The notes under the pieces: model-generated | Told to the model about the DNA's origin: nothing | Databases searched by the model: none | The model's input: the letters and a program-made list of their open reading frames with translations, nothing else | Translations under genes and position numbers: made by a program | Shown here: piece by piece, positions 18,792 to 26,924 of the stretch | How the letters are laid out: every line of letters begins with the position of its first letter | Numbering within the stretch: the first letter of the stretch is position 1 | NCBI RefSeq assembly: GCF_000758585.1 | Contig: NZ_CP009281.1 | Span: 2,294,001-2,358,000 of the forward strand | DNA from: Paenibacillus sp. FSL R5-0345 | GTDB lineage: Bacteria > Bacillota > Bacilli > Paenibacillales > Paenibacillaceae | Length of the DNA stretch: 64,000 nucleotides | Direction of reading: 5' to 3'

Positions 18792-18822
18792 TTGACCTTG
18801 GTGTTGCACCAATGTTTATACT
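18792..18822 (+). promoter_or_regulatory. MerR-type promoter with 19-bp spacer and central dyad
   Basis: TTGACC at 18792-18797 and TATACT at 18817-18822 are separated by exactly 19 bases, the overlong spacing that MerR regulators correct by twisting DNA. The spacer contains the dyad TTGGTG-TTG-CACCAA (18798-18812), extendable to 9-base arms with one mismatch. It points at the flavoprotein gene 110 bases downstream and lies right after a MerR-family gene. Confidence 0.85.
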
Positions 18823-18931
18823 TCGGGATATAGCCTGTCAGATGTCGTTGTTGATTAATCATTATCTTTGTGAAAATTATCACGTTATTTGTATCAGGTT
18901 ATAAGATATTAGACACTGGGGGAGAACAGAA

Positions 18932-20869
18932 ATGCGTAACAGAAATTTCGTCAAGAAAATGCTCATGTTATCTTTTTGTATGGTGCTGATCGTTTCCATG
19001 CTGAGTGGATGTACGGGAAATGGGGAATCGGCTAAGTCGTCATCGTCCTTTAAAGCCGGTACGTTCACAGGAGAAGCGGAAGGAAAAGAGGGAGTCATTA
19101 AAGTAGAAGTAACTATGGATGAGCCAGATAAAATTAAAGATATTAAGATCGTAAGCCAATCGGAAACAGGAGGGCTGGGAGATAGTGCACTTGAAAAAAT
19201 TAAAGCACAAATTCTAGAAGGGCAAACCTTGGCAGTTGATGCTGTTAGTGGTGCAAGTCTTTCCAGTGAGGCCATGCTTGCCGCTGTGGAAGATGCCGTA
19301 ACCAAAGGTGGAGGTAATCTTGAAGTTCTCAAAGCCGGAGGTGCAAAAAAAGCTGGTGAAGGGAAAACAGAAAAACTTGAAACCGATGTTGTTGTAGTGG
19401 GCGCTGGGGCATCCGGTGTATCTGCGGCGGTTACAGCGGCTGATAAAGGTGCTAAGGTTATTATTATAGAGAAAACGGGTGTCATCGGGGGAGCGAGTAA
19501 CTTATCCTGGGCAGGTAAGTTCTATAATTCATCCGCTGCTACGAATAATAATCTAAAAGTAAATGTGGAAAAAGAAATTGCGGATTGGATTGTCAACAAT
19601 CACTGGAGAGTGGATGCAGCAGCGATTAGACAATATGTTACTAAATCCGGTGAAACTTACGACTGGTTAGCCGAAAAAGGATATCAAACTAGCTTCTTGA
19701 ATTTCTTCGGTGAGCAATTACATGTGCTGCCAGCTTATGAAACACGTGAAGAAACGCTTCGTAAAATGTTATCCGAATCAGTTGAACAAAATGGCGGACA
19801 AGTGATCACAGAAACGACTGCCAAAAAGCTGATTACGAATGAAGCTGGAGAAGTTACAGGAGTAATCGCTGAGAAAGCGGACGGTACAACACTTGAAATC
19901 ACAGCGAAGAGTGTCGTTATGGCTACAGGTGGTTATGCTGCAAATAAAGAAATGGTAAAAGAGGCGTTTGGTTTCGAAGGGGTTAACGGTGGATTAGGAC
20001 AAAACGTAGGAGAAGGCCTTAAGATGGCATGGGAAGCTGGAGCCAAGGTGCCTGACAACTTCGGTGGACAAATGCTTCACCAAACATTGGCTAGAGCAAC
20101 ACAAGGTCTAAAAGCACAATATGAACCTTTTGAAGCAAGTTATCCACTAATGTTGACGTATCTTCCGAATTTCATGAATGTAGGTACTTCTGGCGCTCGA
20201 TTCAGAGATGAAGCGGCGACGTTAACTTCGGTTGCAGCAGCGAATACAAGTGCATTTAATGGTCCGTATCACATGGTTATCGTCTCGAAGTCACAACTGG
20301 AGGCACTTCAGACCAAGGGGATGAATGGTGTTCATGCACCAAGTCTTCCAGGAATGCCACCGGAATTCTATGCTGAATTTGCCGATAAATTCACACTAGA
20401 GAACCCTTGGACAAATGTCGAGAAAGTATTTGATTCGATGGTGGAGAACGGAGATGGCTTCAAAGGAAACACGATTGAGGAATTAGCTACGAATGCAGGG
20501 ATGGATGTTGATGTGTTTGCAGAAAATTACAATCGTTATACAGAAGCAACAAAAACTGGTGTAGATGCTGAATTTGGAAAAGCTGCTGAGTATTTAGAAC
20601 CTATGGGTGAAGAAGGTCCATACTACGCCATCATTGCTGAAATTAATAATCTGGGTTCAGTTGGTGGCTTGCTAGTAAATACAAAATTCCAAGTTCTGAA
20701 TGATAAACGGACACCAGTGAAAGGATTGTTTGCTGTAGGTCTAGAATCTGAAGGTGTGTTGTTTAATGATACTTATGTTGGAAACGGCGTTGGTATTGGG
20801 TACTCCTTTACCTCAGGTCGTCTTGGCGGGGAGAGTGCAGCTAACATTGCATTAGAGAAATCTAAGTAA
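18932..20869 (+). CDS. Lipoprotein FMN-binding / FAD-dependent reductase (fumarate- or urocanate-reductase-like)
   Basis: 645 residues. A signal peptide ends at lipobox L-S-G-C (Cys27). An FMN-binding domain (about 40-125) carries D-A-V-S-G-A-S, the motif to which ApbE-type transferases attach FMN; here Ser109 occupies the acceptor position where Thr is more usual. A flavocytochrome-c-type FAD domain follows, with V-V-G-A-G-A-S-G (155-162) and a C-terminal G-N-G-V-G-I-G-Y. It is probably an extracellular, lipid-anchored reductase of a small alpha,beta-unsaturated acid. It stands alone under a MerR-type promoter. Confidence 0.9.
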   Translation: MRNRNFVKKMLMLSFCMVLIVSMLSGCTGNGESAKSSSSFKAGTFTGEAEGKEGVIKVEVTMDEPDKIKDIKIVSQSETGGLGDSALEKIKAQILEGQTLAVDAVSGASLSSEAMLAAVEDAVTKGGGNLEVLKAGGAKKAGEGKTEKLETDVVVVGAGASGVSAAVTAADKGAKVIIIEKTGVIGGASNLSWAGKFYNSSAATNNNLKVNVEKEIADWIVNNHWRVDAAAIRQYVTKSGETYDWLAEKGYQTSFLNFFGEQLHVLPAYETREETLRKMLSESVEQNGGQVITETTAKKLITNEAGEVTGVIAEKADGTTLEITAKSVVMATGGYAANKEMVKEAFGFEGVNGGLGQNVGEGLKMAWEAGAKVPDNFGGQMLHQTLARATQGLKAQYEPFEASYPLMLTYLPNFMNVGTSGARFRDEAATLTSVAAANTSAFNGPYHMVIVSKSQLEALQTKGMNGVHAPSLPGMPPEFYAEFADKFTLENPWTNVEKVFDSMVENGDGFKGNTIEELATNAGMDVDVFAENYNRYTEATKTGVDAEFGKAAEYLEPMGEEGPYYAIIAEINNLGSVGGLLVNTKFQVLNDKRTPVKGLFAVGLESEGVLFNDTYVGNGVGIGYSFTSGRLGGESAANIALEKSK

Positions 20870-20907
20870 CAAACCATTTCCCGGAAAATAATTGAATGTT
20901 TTTTATA

Positions 20908-20938
20908 GACGCAGGGTGGAGAACTCTGCGTCTTTTTT
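20908..20938 (+). terminator. Terminator of the flavoprotein gene
   Basis: Arms GACGCAG and CTGCGTC (positions 20908-20914 and 20926-20932) followed by six T residues. It also lies at the 3' end of the convergent MarR gene. Confidence 0.85.
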
Positions 20939-20947
20939 AGCTGGAGA

Positions 20948-21364
20948 TTAGAGCCATTCTTCTTTTAGCAAAGCTTTGAGAAGCTCTACGTTAGCTGCTC
21001 CAAGCTTGTTGGCAATTTTTTGCTCTAATTCAATTTTGGTGACCATCATTCTTTGATTGCATGCGACTCCCTTCTGGGTAAGAATGATGTTTTTGTCACG
21101 CTGATTTCCTTCGACTTCAACAGCCTCTACGTAGTTACGTGATAATAGTCCTTTAATGCTTTTATGTGTACCCTGCCTGGAAATATTAATAATTCTACTG
21201 ATTTCTGAGATCGAGAGCATTTGATGTGCCTCAAGAACCGCCAGGATATGAGATTCAGTCTTGTTGATTTGATCCGGATCTTGGTCGGTCACTATTTTAC
21301 GTAAGACTAAATGCTTCTCACTAAGTAAATCAATTAGGTTCATTTCTTGTAGATGGTTATCCAT
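20948..21364 (-). CDS. MarR-family transcriptional regulator
   Basis: 138 residues with the MarR winged helix-turn-helix: I-S-E-I-S-R-I-I-N-I-S-R-Q-G-T-H-K as recognition unit, then a wing around E-G-N-Q-R-D-K-N-I. It is divergent from a DUF2798 membrane protein. The shared intergenic region holds a 14-base perfect inverted repeat overlapping the promoter of that gene, so it very probably represses both. Confidence 0.9.
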   Translation of the reverse strand: MDNHLQEMNLIDLLSEKHLVLRKIVTDQDPDQINKTESHILAVLEAHQMLSISEISRIINISRQGTHKSIKGLLSRNYVEAVEVEGNQRDKNIILTQKGVACNQRMMVTKIELEQKIANKLGAANVELLKALLKEEWL

Positions 21365-21416
21365 ATGAACACTCCTAAATCATAGCTCGTTTATCCAAGT
21401 ATAAGTCATTTGAGTT

Positions 21417-21477
21417 TATTGTCAACTTGGTTGACTATTTTCAAATTGCTGTGGTATTGTAATCCAAGTTGACAATA
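21417..21477 (+). promoter_or_regulatory. Promoter and MarR operator of the DUF2798 gene
   Basis: TTGACT (21431-21436) and TATTGT (21455-21460), 18 bases apart, form a promoter toward 21500. TATTGTCAACTTGG (21417-21430) and its exact inverse CCAAGTTGACAATA (21464-21477) flank it, covering the upstream -35 region and the start of transcription. The left copy also forms GTCAA-CTTGG-TTGAC. Confidence 0.8.
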
Positions 21478-21499
21478 TAGAGATAAAAGGAGCTTGAAG

Positions 21500-21958
21500 A
21501 TGGGAAGAAACAAAAAAGAAGCATTATTATTTACTTCTATCATGTGTGCATTGATGGTGCTGGGGATGAGCATTTACAATGTAGTGCTGATGGAGGGCTG
21601 GTCGGATACGGTAGTTAAAGATGTAGTCATCGGCTACGTACCAGCGTTTCTGGTTGCCTTAATTCTGGATGTATTTGTTGTAGGTAAGGTTGCGAAGGGG
21701 ATTGCGCATAAGCTGGTTAAAGAGAATGATCCGATGATCAAAAAAATTATGTTTATATCCTTTTTTATGGTGACCGGAATGGTGTTGTTTATGTCCTTCT
21801 ATGGTGCAGTTCTTCATGTAGGGTTCTCCTCAGAACTACCGATGGCTTATCTGTCTGCGATCGGTAAGAATTTCATTGTTGCACTTCCACTGCAAATCTT
21901 ACTAATCGGGCCGCTTACACGATTTATCTTTGTAAAGATTACTCCAGCTACTGCATAG
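21500..21958 (+). CDS. DUF2798-family membrane protein
   Basis: 152 residues, four predicted helices in two similar halves, as in the DUF2798 family; function unknown. The ATG at 21500 has AAAGGAG 7 bases upstream; the TTG at 21494 is too close to it. The divergent MarR gene and operator suggest induction by a small, possibly toxic molecule, so a transport or detoxification role is conceivable but unproven. Confidence 0.8.
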   Translation: MGRNKKEALLFTSIMCALMVLGMSIYNVVLMEGWSDTVVKDVVIGYVPAFLVALILDVFVVGKVAKGIAHKLVKENDPMIKKIMFISFFMVTGMVLFMSFYGAVLHVGFSSELPMAYLSAIGKNFIVALPLQILLIGPLTRFIFVKITPATA

Positions 21959-22029
21959 AGAATATTAACATCACCTTTACGCAAAGCTGGGTCAATCTTA
22001 AGCGACACTCTAGTTTCTTGATAACAAAC

Positions 22030-22075
22030 AAAATGCTCTCCAACTGCCATGATGGGCAGGGGAGAGCATTTTGTT
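22030..22075. terminator. Long hairpin between convergent genes, bidirectional terminator
   Basis: Perfect 12-base arms AAAATGCTCTCC and GGAGAGCATTTT with further pairing inside (CTGCC/GGCAG). Placed between the DUF2798 gene (plus) and the second MerR gene (minus), it has A/T runs on both sides. Confidence 0.82.
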
Positions 22076-22115
22076 CTATAACCTTCTAAGAGAAGGTCTT
22101 AATAGATAGACAGTT

Positions 22116-23045
22116 CTATGATCTCTTTTTTACAGGTTCCAGCAGATTTAATACATACTGACTTCCGCTGCCTTTGGGACTATCGTTACGGATATGCTCC
22201 TCAAGACATAATCTTGAATCGTGGTCAGCCTGATAATCCAAGTTATTATCCAAATAACTCATTAATGCTTGCCATGAGCCGTAGATATCATCGCTGCTTT
22301 CCGTCATTGCATAGAGACCGCCATCGAACCGCATCTCTTTAAGCTGGCTTGGTATTTCTACATTTTCAGGAATGGAGGCACAAAATCCATAGCCATAAGG
22401 ATTATTCTCACCACTTGGATGCGGATTTGTATTCCCACCAAATAGACGTGCTGTCCCCAAGAGATGGTTAGCCTCTAACCATTCCGTAACAGGAGCCATT
22501 GCTTCATCCTCTGGAGATGTGCTGACTGCAATATTATAGGCAAATCTCATAGGCGGAAGTGTAATGAATCTTACATGGATAGGTGGAGAGTGTTTAATCG
22601 TTGTCATAGATAGAACCTCCTCATTCTCATTCGTAACATCTAATGAATTGGATGACTCTTCGTTCAACGCTAATAACAAATGGTTAGTTATGGGTTCCTC
22701 CATACGTGCGGATATTAGTTGTAGGAAGAAGCGGATTTCACGATCTTTTTGTGTGAGATCAGATTTCTCCTTATGAATTGAAGCAGATTGCTGCAGGAGT
22801 ATTTCATATAAGGACTGAACGGACATGCTCTGTAGGACGGTACCGATATCCTTAATACTAATATCAAGTTTTCTTAAAAATGCGGTGATTCGAATAGCGA
22901 GTATTGCGTGCTCATCATAAATTCTCCAACCCGAGCTAGCCTCTCGGTGACTTTCAAACAATCCTTGCGCTTCCCAGTGACGCAACGTCCGACTCGTCAG
23001 TCCGATTTGCGTAGAAAGCTTATCAATAGTCACAAATCCACTCAT
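22116..23045 (-). CDS. MerR-family regulator with GyrI-like effector-binding domain
   Basis: 309 residues from the ATG at 23045 (GGGAG about 7 bases upstream); an earlier in-frame start at 23099 lacks a good site. MerR winged helix at residues 1-70 (T-S-R-T-L-R-H-W-E-A-Q-G-L), helical linker to about 125, then a GyrI/AraC-type effector-binding domain (about 155-305), as in BmrR-like multidrug sensors. No target gene is adjacent on the same strand; an operator-like palindrome lies at its own promoter. Confidence 0.86.
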   Translation of the reverse strand: MSGFVTIDKLSTQIGLTSRTLRHWEAQGLFESHREASSGWRIYDEHAILAIRITAFLRKLDISIKDIGTVLQSMSVQSLYEILLQQSASIHKEKSDLTQKDREIRFFLQLISARMEEPITNHLLLALNEESSNSLDVTNENEEVLSMTTIKHSPPIHVRFITLPPMRFAYNIAVSTSPEDEAMAPVTEWLEANHLLGTARLFGGNTNPHPSGENNPYGYGFCASIPENVEIPSQLKEMRFDGGLYAMTESSDDIYGSWQALMSYLDNNLDYQADHDSRLCLEEHIRNDSPKGSGSQYVLNLLEPVKKRS

Positions 23046-23099
23046 AGACAACTCCCGTTCTATAGATTGATTAGGCGCCCTATGGAAATATTTTAGCAC

Positions 23100-23114
23100 T
23101 TAACGTTACGTCAA
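23100..23114 (-). promoter_or_regulatory. Operator-like palindrome upstream of the second MerR gene
   Basis: On the minus strand TTGACGTAACGTTAA is a 15-base near-palindrome (two internal mismatches) whose TTGACG could be a -35 box. No convincing -10 was found, so the promoter assignment is weak. Confidence 0.4.
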
Positions 23115-23262
23115 TTGCAATAGGGGAGTTATAGCCCGTGTATTCGACATAATTTACAATTCTCATACAAAACTGTGCCCGGTATTTAATGTACAGCTTC
23201 TACAATTTAGATATTAGTAAAAAGTACCTATTGCTATATGAGGCTTTATACGGAGGATGATA

Positions 23263-25080
23263 ATGTTGAAGGCTAGGTCTATGCATCTATCAATGAAGTG
23301 GAAGTTGATCTTGAGTTTTTCTGCCGTGGTACTATTCTTTCTAGGGGTAGCGCTATACCAGAACTATAAAATCAATCAAGTAGAAATCTCTATGGAAACG
23401 CAAAAAATGGAGATGGAAAAAAGAATTACAGTATCCACTATTACTCAACTGCTTCAAGAAATGAACGGTGTGGAGACCTCTCTAGCGGGTTCTAGCGATT
23501 TGGAGTTTACTCAACCATTTAAGGATAAACAGACAAAGCTAATGGAAGAATTGGGCAAAGTGAAGTTTGAGGCAGATTCTCCAGCGTCTAAGGAGTTAGA
23601 ACAATTACATAATCAAGTTGGAGGATATACAGGTTATTTTGACGGATTAGTAAATACTATAAAGGACGAGCAGCTTGATCCTATGGCTGTTTTGGAACGA
23701 ATAGATGAATTACATACGAAGGCATTGGCTATGAATAAGGCTATGCTGGAGACCAATGAGAAACTATATACCGCAGCAGCAGAGAACGCAGAGAAGGCTC
23801 AAGATTATTCTTTTGATTTATTAAATCTGACCAGTTCTATGGGAACCTATGCAGCAATACTAGTATTTATTTTCACAATTATTATTGCTGTTATGCTTAT
23901 ACGTTCCTTCTTGAACCCTATAAATAAGCTGCAAGCGGCTCTACGAAAAATTGCTGAGGGAGATTTACGGCAGCAGATTAATTCGCCATATAACGATGAG
24001 TTAGGAAGTCTGAGTCATCATTTTGACCATATGGTTTTGCGGGTAAGAGAGATGCTTCAACATACCCAATCTGTTGCTTCTTCGCTCGCGACTTATTCGC
24101 ACTCTTTTCAACAATCTTCTTCGATTACCGCTCATACGAATCAAGAAATCGTAAGCACAATACAGGAAATCTCTGTAGGCGCTGAGCAGCAAGCCGGACA
24201 ATCTGAGCAGAGTGCAGGCTTGATTCAGGAATTGGAACGGGAAGTTCATGAAATTACCGAGTATACCGAGGTTATGCTATCGACCAGTCAAACGGCTAAT
24301 CACAATACTCGAAAAGGTTCCGAGTCCGTCATCGCTTTGCGCGAGGTATCGGAGCATTCACGTGAGTCCGTGAATAAGGTGTATCTCGCACTGACCAAAT
24401 TGAGCGACCAATCGAAGGATATCTCTAGAATAACTAAATCGATTACAAACATTTCTAACCAGACTAATATTCTCTCTTTAAATGCAGCGATTGAAGCGGC
24501 AAGGGCGGGAGCTTATGGGAAGGGCTTTGCTGTCATAGCTGATGAAGTGAGACAATTATCGGATCAGACCAAAGAGTCCTCCGTACATATCAGCCAGATT
24601 ATTAACGAACTACAAGCCGGGATGGATGAATTCCAGCAATATATGCTGGAGACCAAAGGAAACCTTGAAGAACAGGATCAAAAAGTGGCCGAAACGTTGT
24701 CATCTTTTGAAGCGATAGATCAATCAATTATTGAGATTAGTAAGCAGATTGGGCAAATCCATGACAAGGTAGATATGACACAGACCATGAATCGTAGACT
24801 TGCGGAGTCTGTTCATAATGTGGCGGCTATTGCTGAGGAAACTGCGGCAGGGGTTCAGGAAGTGAATGCCTCTAGCGTGCAACAGGATAATGCAATTCAC
24901 GATATTGCCCGCCAAGCGGTTGAGATTAATGAGATTTCACAAAAATTATTCAAGGAAATTAACGTCTTCAAGATTAATTCGGATATAGTAGACGAGATTA
25001 TCGCTGGAGATGACAGTGACTCAACTGGCGATGAAACGCCTGCGCCTGCGGAGCAGTCCTATTTGACAATCTCCGCTTAG
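23263..25080 (+). CDS. Methyl-accepting chemotaxis protein
   Basis: About 605 residues. Membrane helix 1 at about 14-32, an extracytoplasmic helical domain (about 35-190) of four-helix-bundle character, helix 2 at about 196-217, HAMP to about 270, and a long coiled-coil signalling domain with the hairpin tip [10 protein letters not shown] and [10 protein letters not shown]. The ligand is unknown. ATG at 23263 has GGAGG 6 bases upstream. Single-gene unit with its own terminator. Confidence 0.94.
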   Translation: MLKARSMHLSMKWKLILSFSAVVLFFLGVALYQNYKINQVEISMETQKMEMEKRITVSTITQLLQEMNGVETSLAGSSDLEFTQPFKDKQTKLMEELGKVKFEADSPASKELEQLHNQVGGYTGYFDGLVNTIKDEQLDPMAVLERIDELHTKALAMNKAMLETNEKLYTAAAENAEKAQDYSFDLLNLTSSMGTYAAILVFIFTIIIAVMLIRSFLNPINKLQAALRKIAEGDLRQQINSPYNDELGSLSHHFDHMVLRVREMLQHTQSVASSLATYSHSFQQSSSITAHTNQEIVSTIQEISVGAEQQAGQSEQSAGLIQELEREVHEITEYTEVMLSTSQTANHNTRKGSESVIALREVSEHSRESVNKVYLALTKLSDQSKDISRITKSITNISNQTNILSLNAAIEAARAGAYGKGFAVIADEVRQLSDQTKESSVHISQIINELQAGMDEFQQYMLETKGNLEEQDQKVAETLSSFEAIDQSIIEISKQIGQIHDKVDMTQTMNRRLAESVHNVAAIAEETAAGVQEVNASSVQQDNAIHDIARQAVEINEISQKLFKEINVFKINSDIVDEIIAGDDSDSTGDETPAPAEQSYLTISA

Positions 25081-25144
25081 GGGAGGGGTTGATTGACTGC
25101 TCGTCTATTGGGAGCGACTTGATTCACACTAATTCTGTAACGTA

Positions 25145-25184
25145 AAAAGGTAGTTTAGAGGGAGTTCCTTCTAACTACCTTTTG
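25145..25184 (+). terminator. Terminator of the chemoreceptor gene
   Basis: Arms AAAAGGTAGTT and AACTACCTTTT, perfectly complementary over 11 bases, with extra pairing of AGA/TCT inside. Confidence 0.8.
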
Positions 25185-25190
25185 CACGTT

Positions 25191-25377
25191 AAGTGTATTT
25201 AATGCAACTATTAAAGGATGTGTTTTCCTTATAGAGTGTTTAGATGTACTTAGTGCAGTTATTTTCTCTGGGATAGACTGTTAGTGGTGTTTAGCTAGTT
25301 TTTAATTGCACTGAATACAACTAAAGTCAAACATAAGCTTCGTTAGTGTGGTTTAGTTGTATAGAGTGCAGTTATCT
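25191..25377. repeat. Cluster A of short palindrome-like intergenic repeats
   Basis: Four related elements of about 22 bases: TGTATTTAATGCAACTATT (from 25194), TGTACTTAGTGCAGTTATT (from 25245), an inverted copy TTAATTGCACTGAATACAAC (from 25302), and AGTTGTATAGAGTGCAGTTA (from 25355). A loose consensus is TTGTAYTNAGTGCARTTA. No open reading frame of note covers this stretch. A similar cluster lies at 26522-26706, on the other side of the epimerase gene. Confidence 0.6.
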
Positions 25378-25405
25378 GAAATGCTCGCCGAGGTTTTATA
25401 AAGTG

Positions 25406-25449
25406 AAAAAGCTACCAACTTCGTAGAAAATATCTACTTAGGGGTAGCT
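25406..25449 (-). terminator. Terminator of the epimerase gene
   Basis: AGCTACCCC and GGTAGCT pair, with inner GTAGA/TCTAC pairing. On the minus strand the structure is followed by TTTTTC, about 60 bases beyond the stop of the NAD-epimerase gene. Confidence 0.68.
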
Positions 25450-25509
25450 CTTATCGCATAGATGAATCACATCGATGAATGAGTGATGGGGGCTTGTATA
25501 GGATGTGCG

Positions 25510-26400
25510 TTATTCCACGTCAGTTTTGTTCAGGGAGCTAACTAGTTCTGGAAGCCAGTCATTTAGAAGGAGAAACTTGTAGCCCGCGGACTGGGCTTTT
25601 GTCGTATCCATAAACCAGGAGTGTTCAATTCCGAATGGCGACATATGCTCGTCATCGGTTTGGTTAAGGATAATGGCTTGCTTGTCTGTTTCTTTTTCAA
25701 TCATTATGATAACATCCTTAACTCTAACCGTACCGTCTGAGCAAGCATTGATCGGTCCTGTCACAGTAGAACAGCAGCCTAACCAATATAGGAAATCAGC
25801 AGCTTCATCCGAACGAATAAAGGAGATATGCGCTTCAGGATTCGGTATGCCGATAGGTAGCCCGTTACGGACATGCTCGATATGAAAATGAAGTCTTCGC
25901 GTATAATCATCTATTCCCAGCACAATTGGAAAGCGAACCGCAGCGACTGGGAAGCTAGCCTGCTGCATGAAGACGGCTTCTGCCAGTCTTTTTCCCTCTT
26001 GATAGGTGAAATCATTCCGGCCTCCGTAGTGTATAGGGTATGTTTCAGGATCAAAAATCTCCTCGGTCAGGGCCTCTTCGCTGAAATCATACACGGATAG
26101 ACTTGAGGTGAGAATGTACCGTTTTGTTTTGCCATCAAAAATCCGGCGTGCCTGATCTGCTTCATCCGGTGAATAACAAATATTATCGAACACGACATCC
26201 CACAATGAATCTCCTACCGCCTGTGCGAGCTCGTTAGGTTGGAAACGGTCCGCATGGATCCGGTGAACGCGATCTCCAAAGGAATCGCTAGTTTCTCCGC
26301 GTGTCAGTATGGTTACGTCATTTGCGGAATCCTGTAGCAACCGTTCAACTAATCTTTTTCCAAAAAAGCGCGTGCCGCCTAAAATAAGAATCTTCCTCAT
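25510..26400 (-). CDS. NAD-dependent epimerase/dehydratase family protein
   Basis: 296 residues from the ATG at 26400 (AGGAG 8 bases upstream). Rossmann motif G-G-T-R-F-F-G at residues 8-14. The catalytic Tyr region is degenerate: Y-G-G-R-N-D-F-T-Y-Q-E-G-K resembles the Y-x-x-x-K of extended SDR enzymes and of CSP41-like relatives. The substrate is unknown. It stands alone between two clusters of short intergenic repeats. Confidence 0.82.
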   Translation of the reverse strand: MRKILILGGTRFFGKRLVERLLQDSANDVTILTRGETSDSFGDRVHRIHADRFQPNELAQAVGDSLWDVVFDNICYSPDEADQARRIFDGKTKRYILTSSLSVYDFSEEALTEEIFDPETYPIHYGGRNDFTYQEGKRLAEAVFMQQASFPVAAVRFPIVLGIDDYTRRLHFHIEHVRNGLPIGIPNPEAHISFIRSDEAADFLYWLGCCSTVTGPINACSDGTVRVKDVIIMIEKETDKQAIILNQTDDEHMSPFGIEHSWFMDTTKAQSAGYKFLLLNDWLPELVSSLNKTDVE

Positions 26401-26521
26401 AATTTCACTCCTCACCAACTAATGTTTATTTGTAAGTTTAAATGAAGATTGTCGTTTGAATGCTGGGGATTGTGCTTGAAATCGTTACGCATAAAGATAT
26501 GTAAGGGAATTCTATTGGTTT

Positions 26522-26706
26522 GATTGTACTTTGTGCAATAGAATTTCAACGATATAGAATAGAATCTGATTCTATTGCACTTTGTACAATCAAAAGATGA
26601 GAAATTGCCTTAAAAGCTACTTTTATAAAGAATCTATTGCAGATCCTGCAGTAGATTCGTTTTTTAGCTTTGATTTCTTGGATTCTGTTGCACATTTTAC
26701 AACATC
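26522..26706. repeat. Cluster B of short palindrome-like intergenic repeats
   Basis: Elements include GATTGTACTTTGTGCAATAG (from 26522), the opposite-strand version CTATTGCACTTTGTACAATC (from 26572), a strong palindrome with arms GAATCTATTGCAG and CTGCAGTAGATTC (26630-26658, one mismatch, 3-base loop, then GTTTTTT), and GATTCTGTTGCACATTTTAC (from 26681). They share the TTGNAN..NTGCAA core with cluster A. The palindrome with a T run could also terminate transcription. Confidence 0.6.
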
Positions 26707-26732
26707 ACTAGCTCAAAGCTAAAGGATAGCTA

Positions 26733-26812
26733 AACTCATCTAACTTACTCAACTCACCCAACTCACCCAACTAACCCAACTAACCCAACTAACCCAACTA
26801 ACCCAACTAACC
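26733..26812. repeat. 9-bp tandem repeat, unit AACTAACCC
   Basis: About nine head-to-tail copies; the last five are identical (AACTAACCC) and the earlier ones drift to AACTCACCC, AACTTACTC and AACTCATCT. It is non-coding, between the epimerase and sigma-factor genes. The identical core suggests recent slippage expansion. Confidence 0.88.
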
Positions 26813-26924
26813 TATTTCTACACACCAAACGCACACTTTCCAAAACTAATATTTGTTCGGTTATAACATAACGTATCATATTAAGCTAAGCTACTGTGGC
26901 ATCACGAGATAGCGTTACAAAAGA

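Noticed and set aside
25191-26706. Insertion-sequence ends around the epimerase gene
   Set aside because: No transposase, no target duplication, and each cluster contains several copies in mixed orientation.
26733-26812. Possible CRISPR array
   Set aside because: The unit is only 9 bases with no unique spacers; it is a plain tandem repeat.
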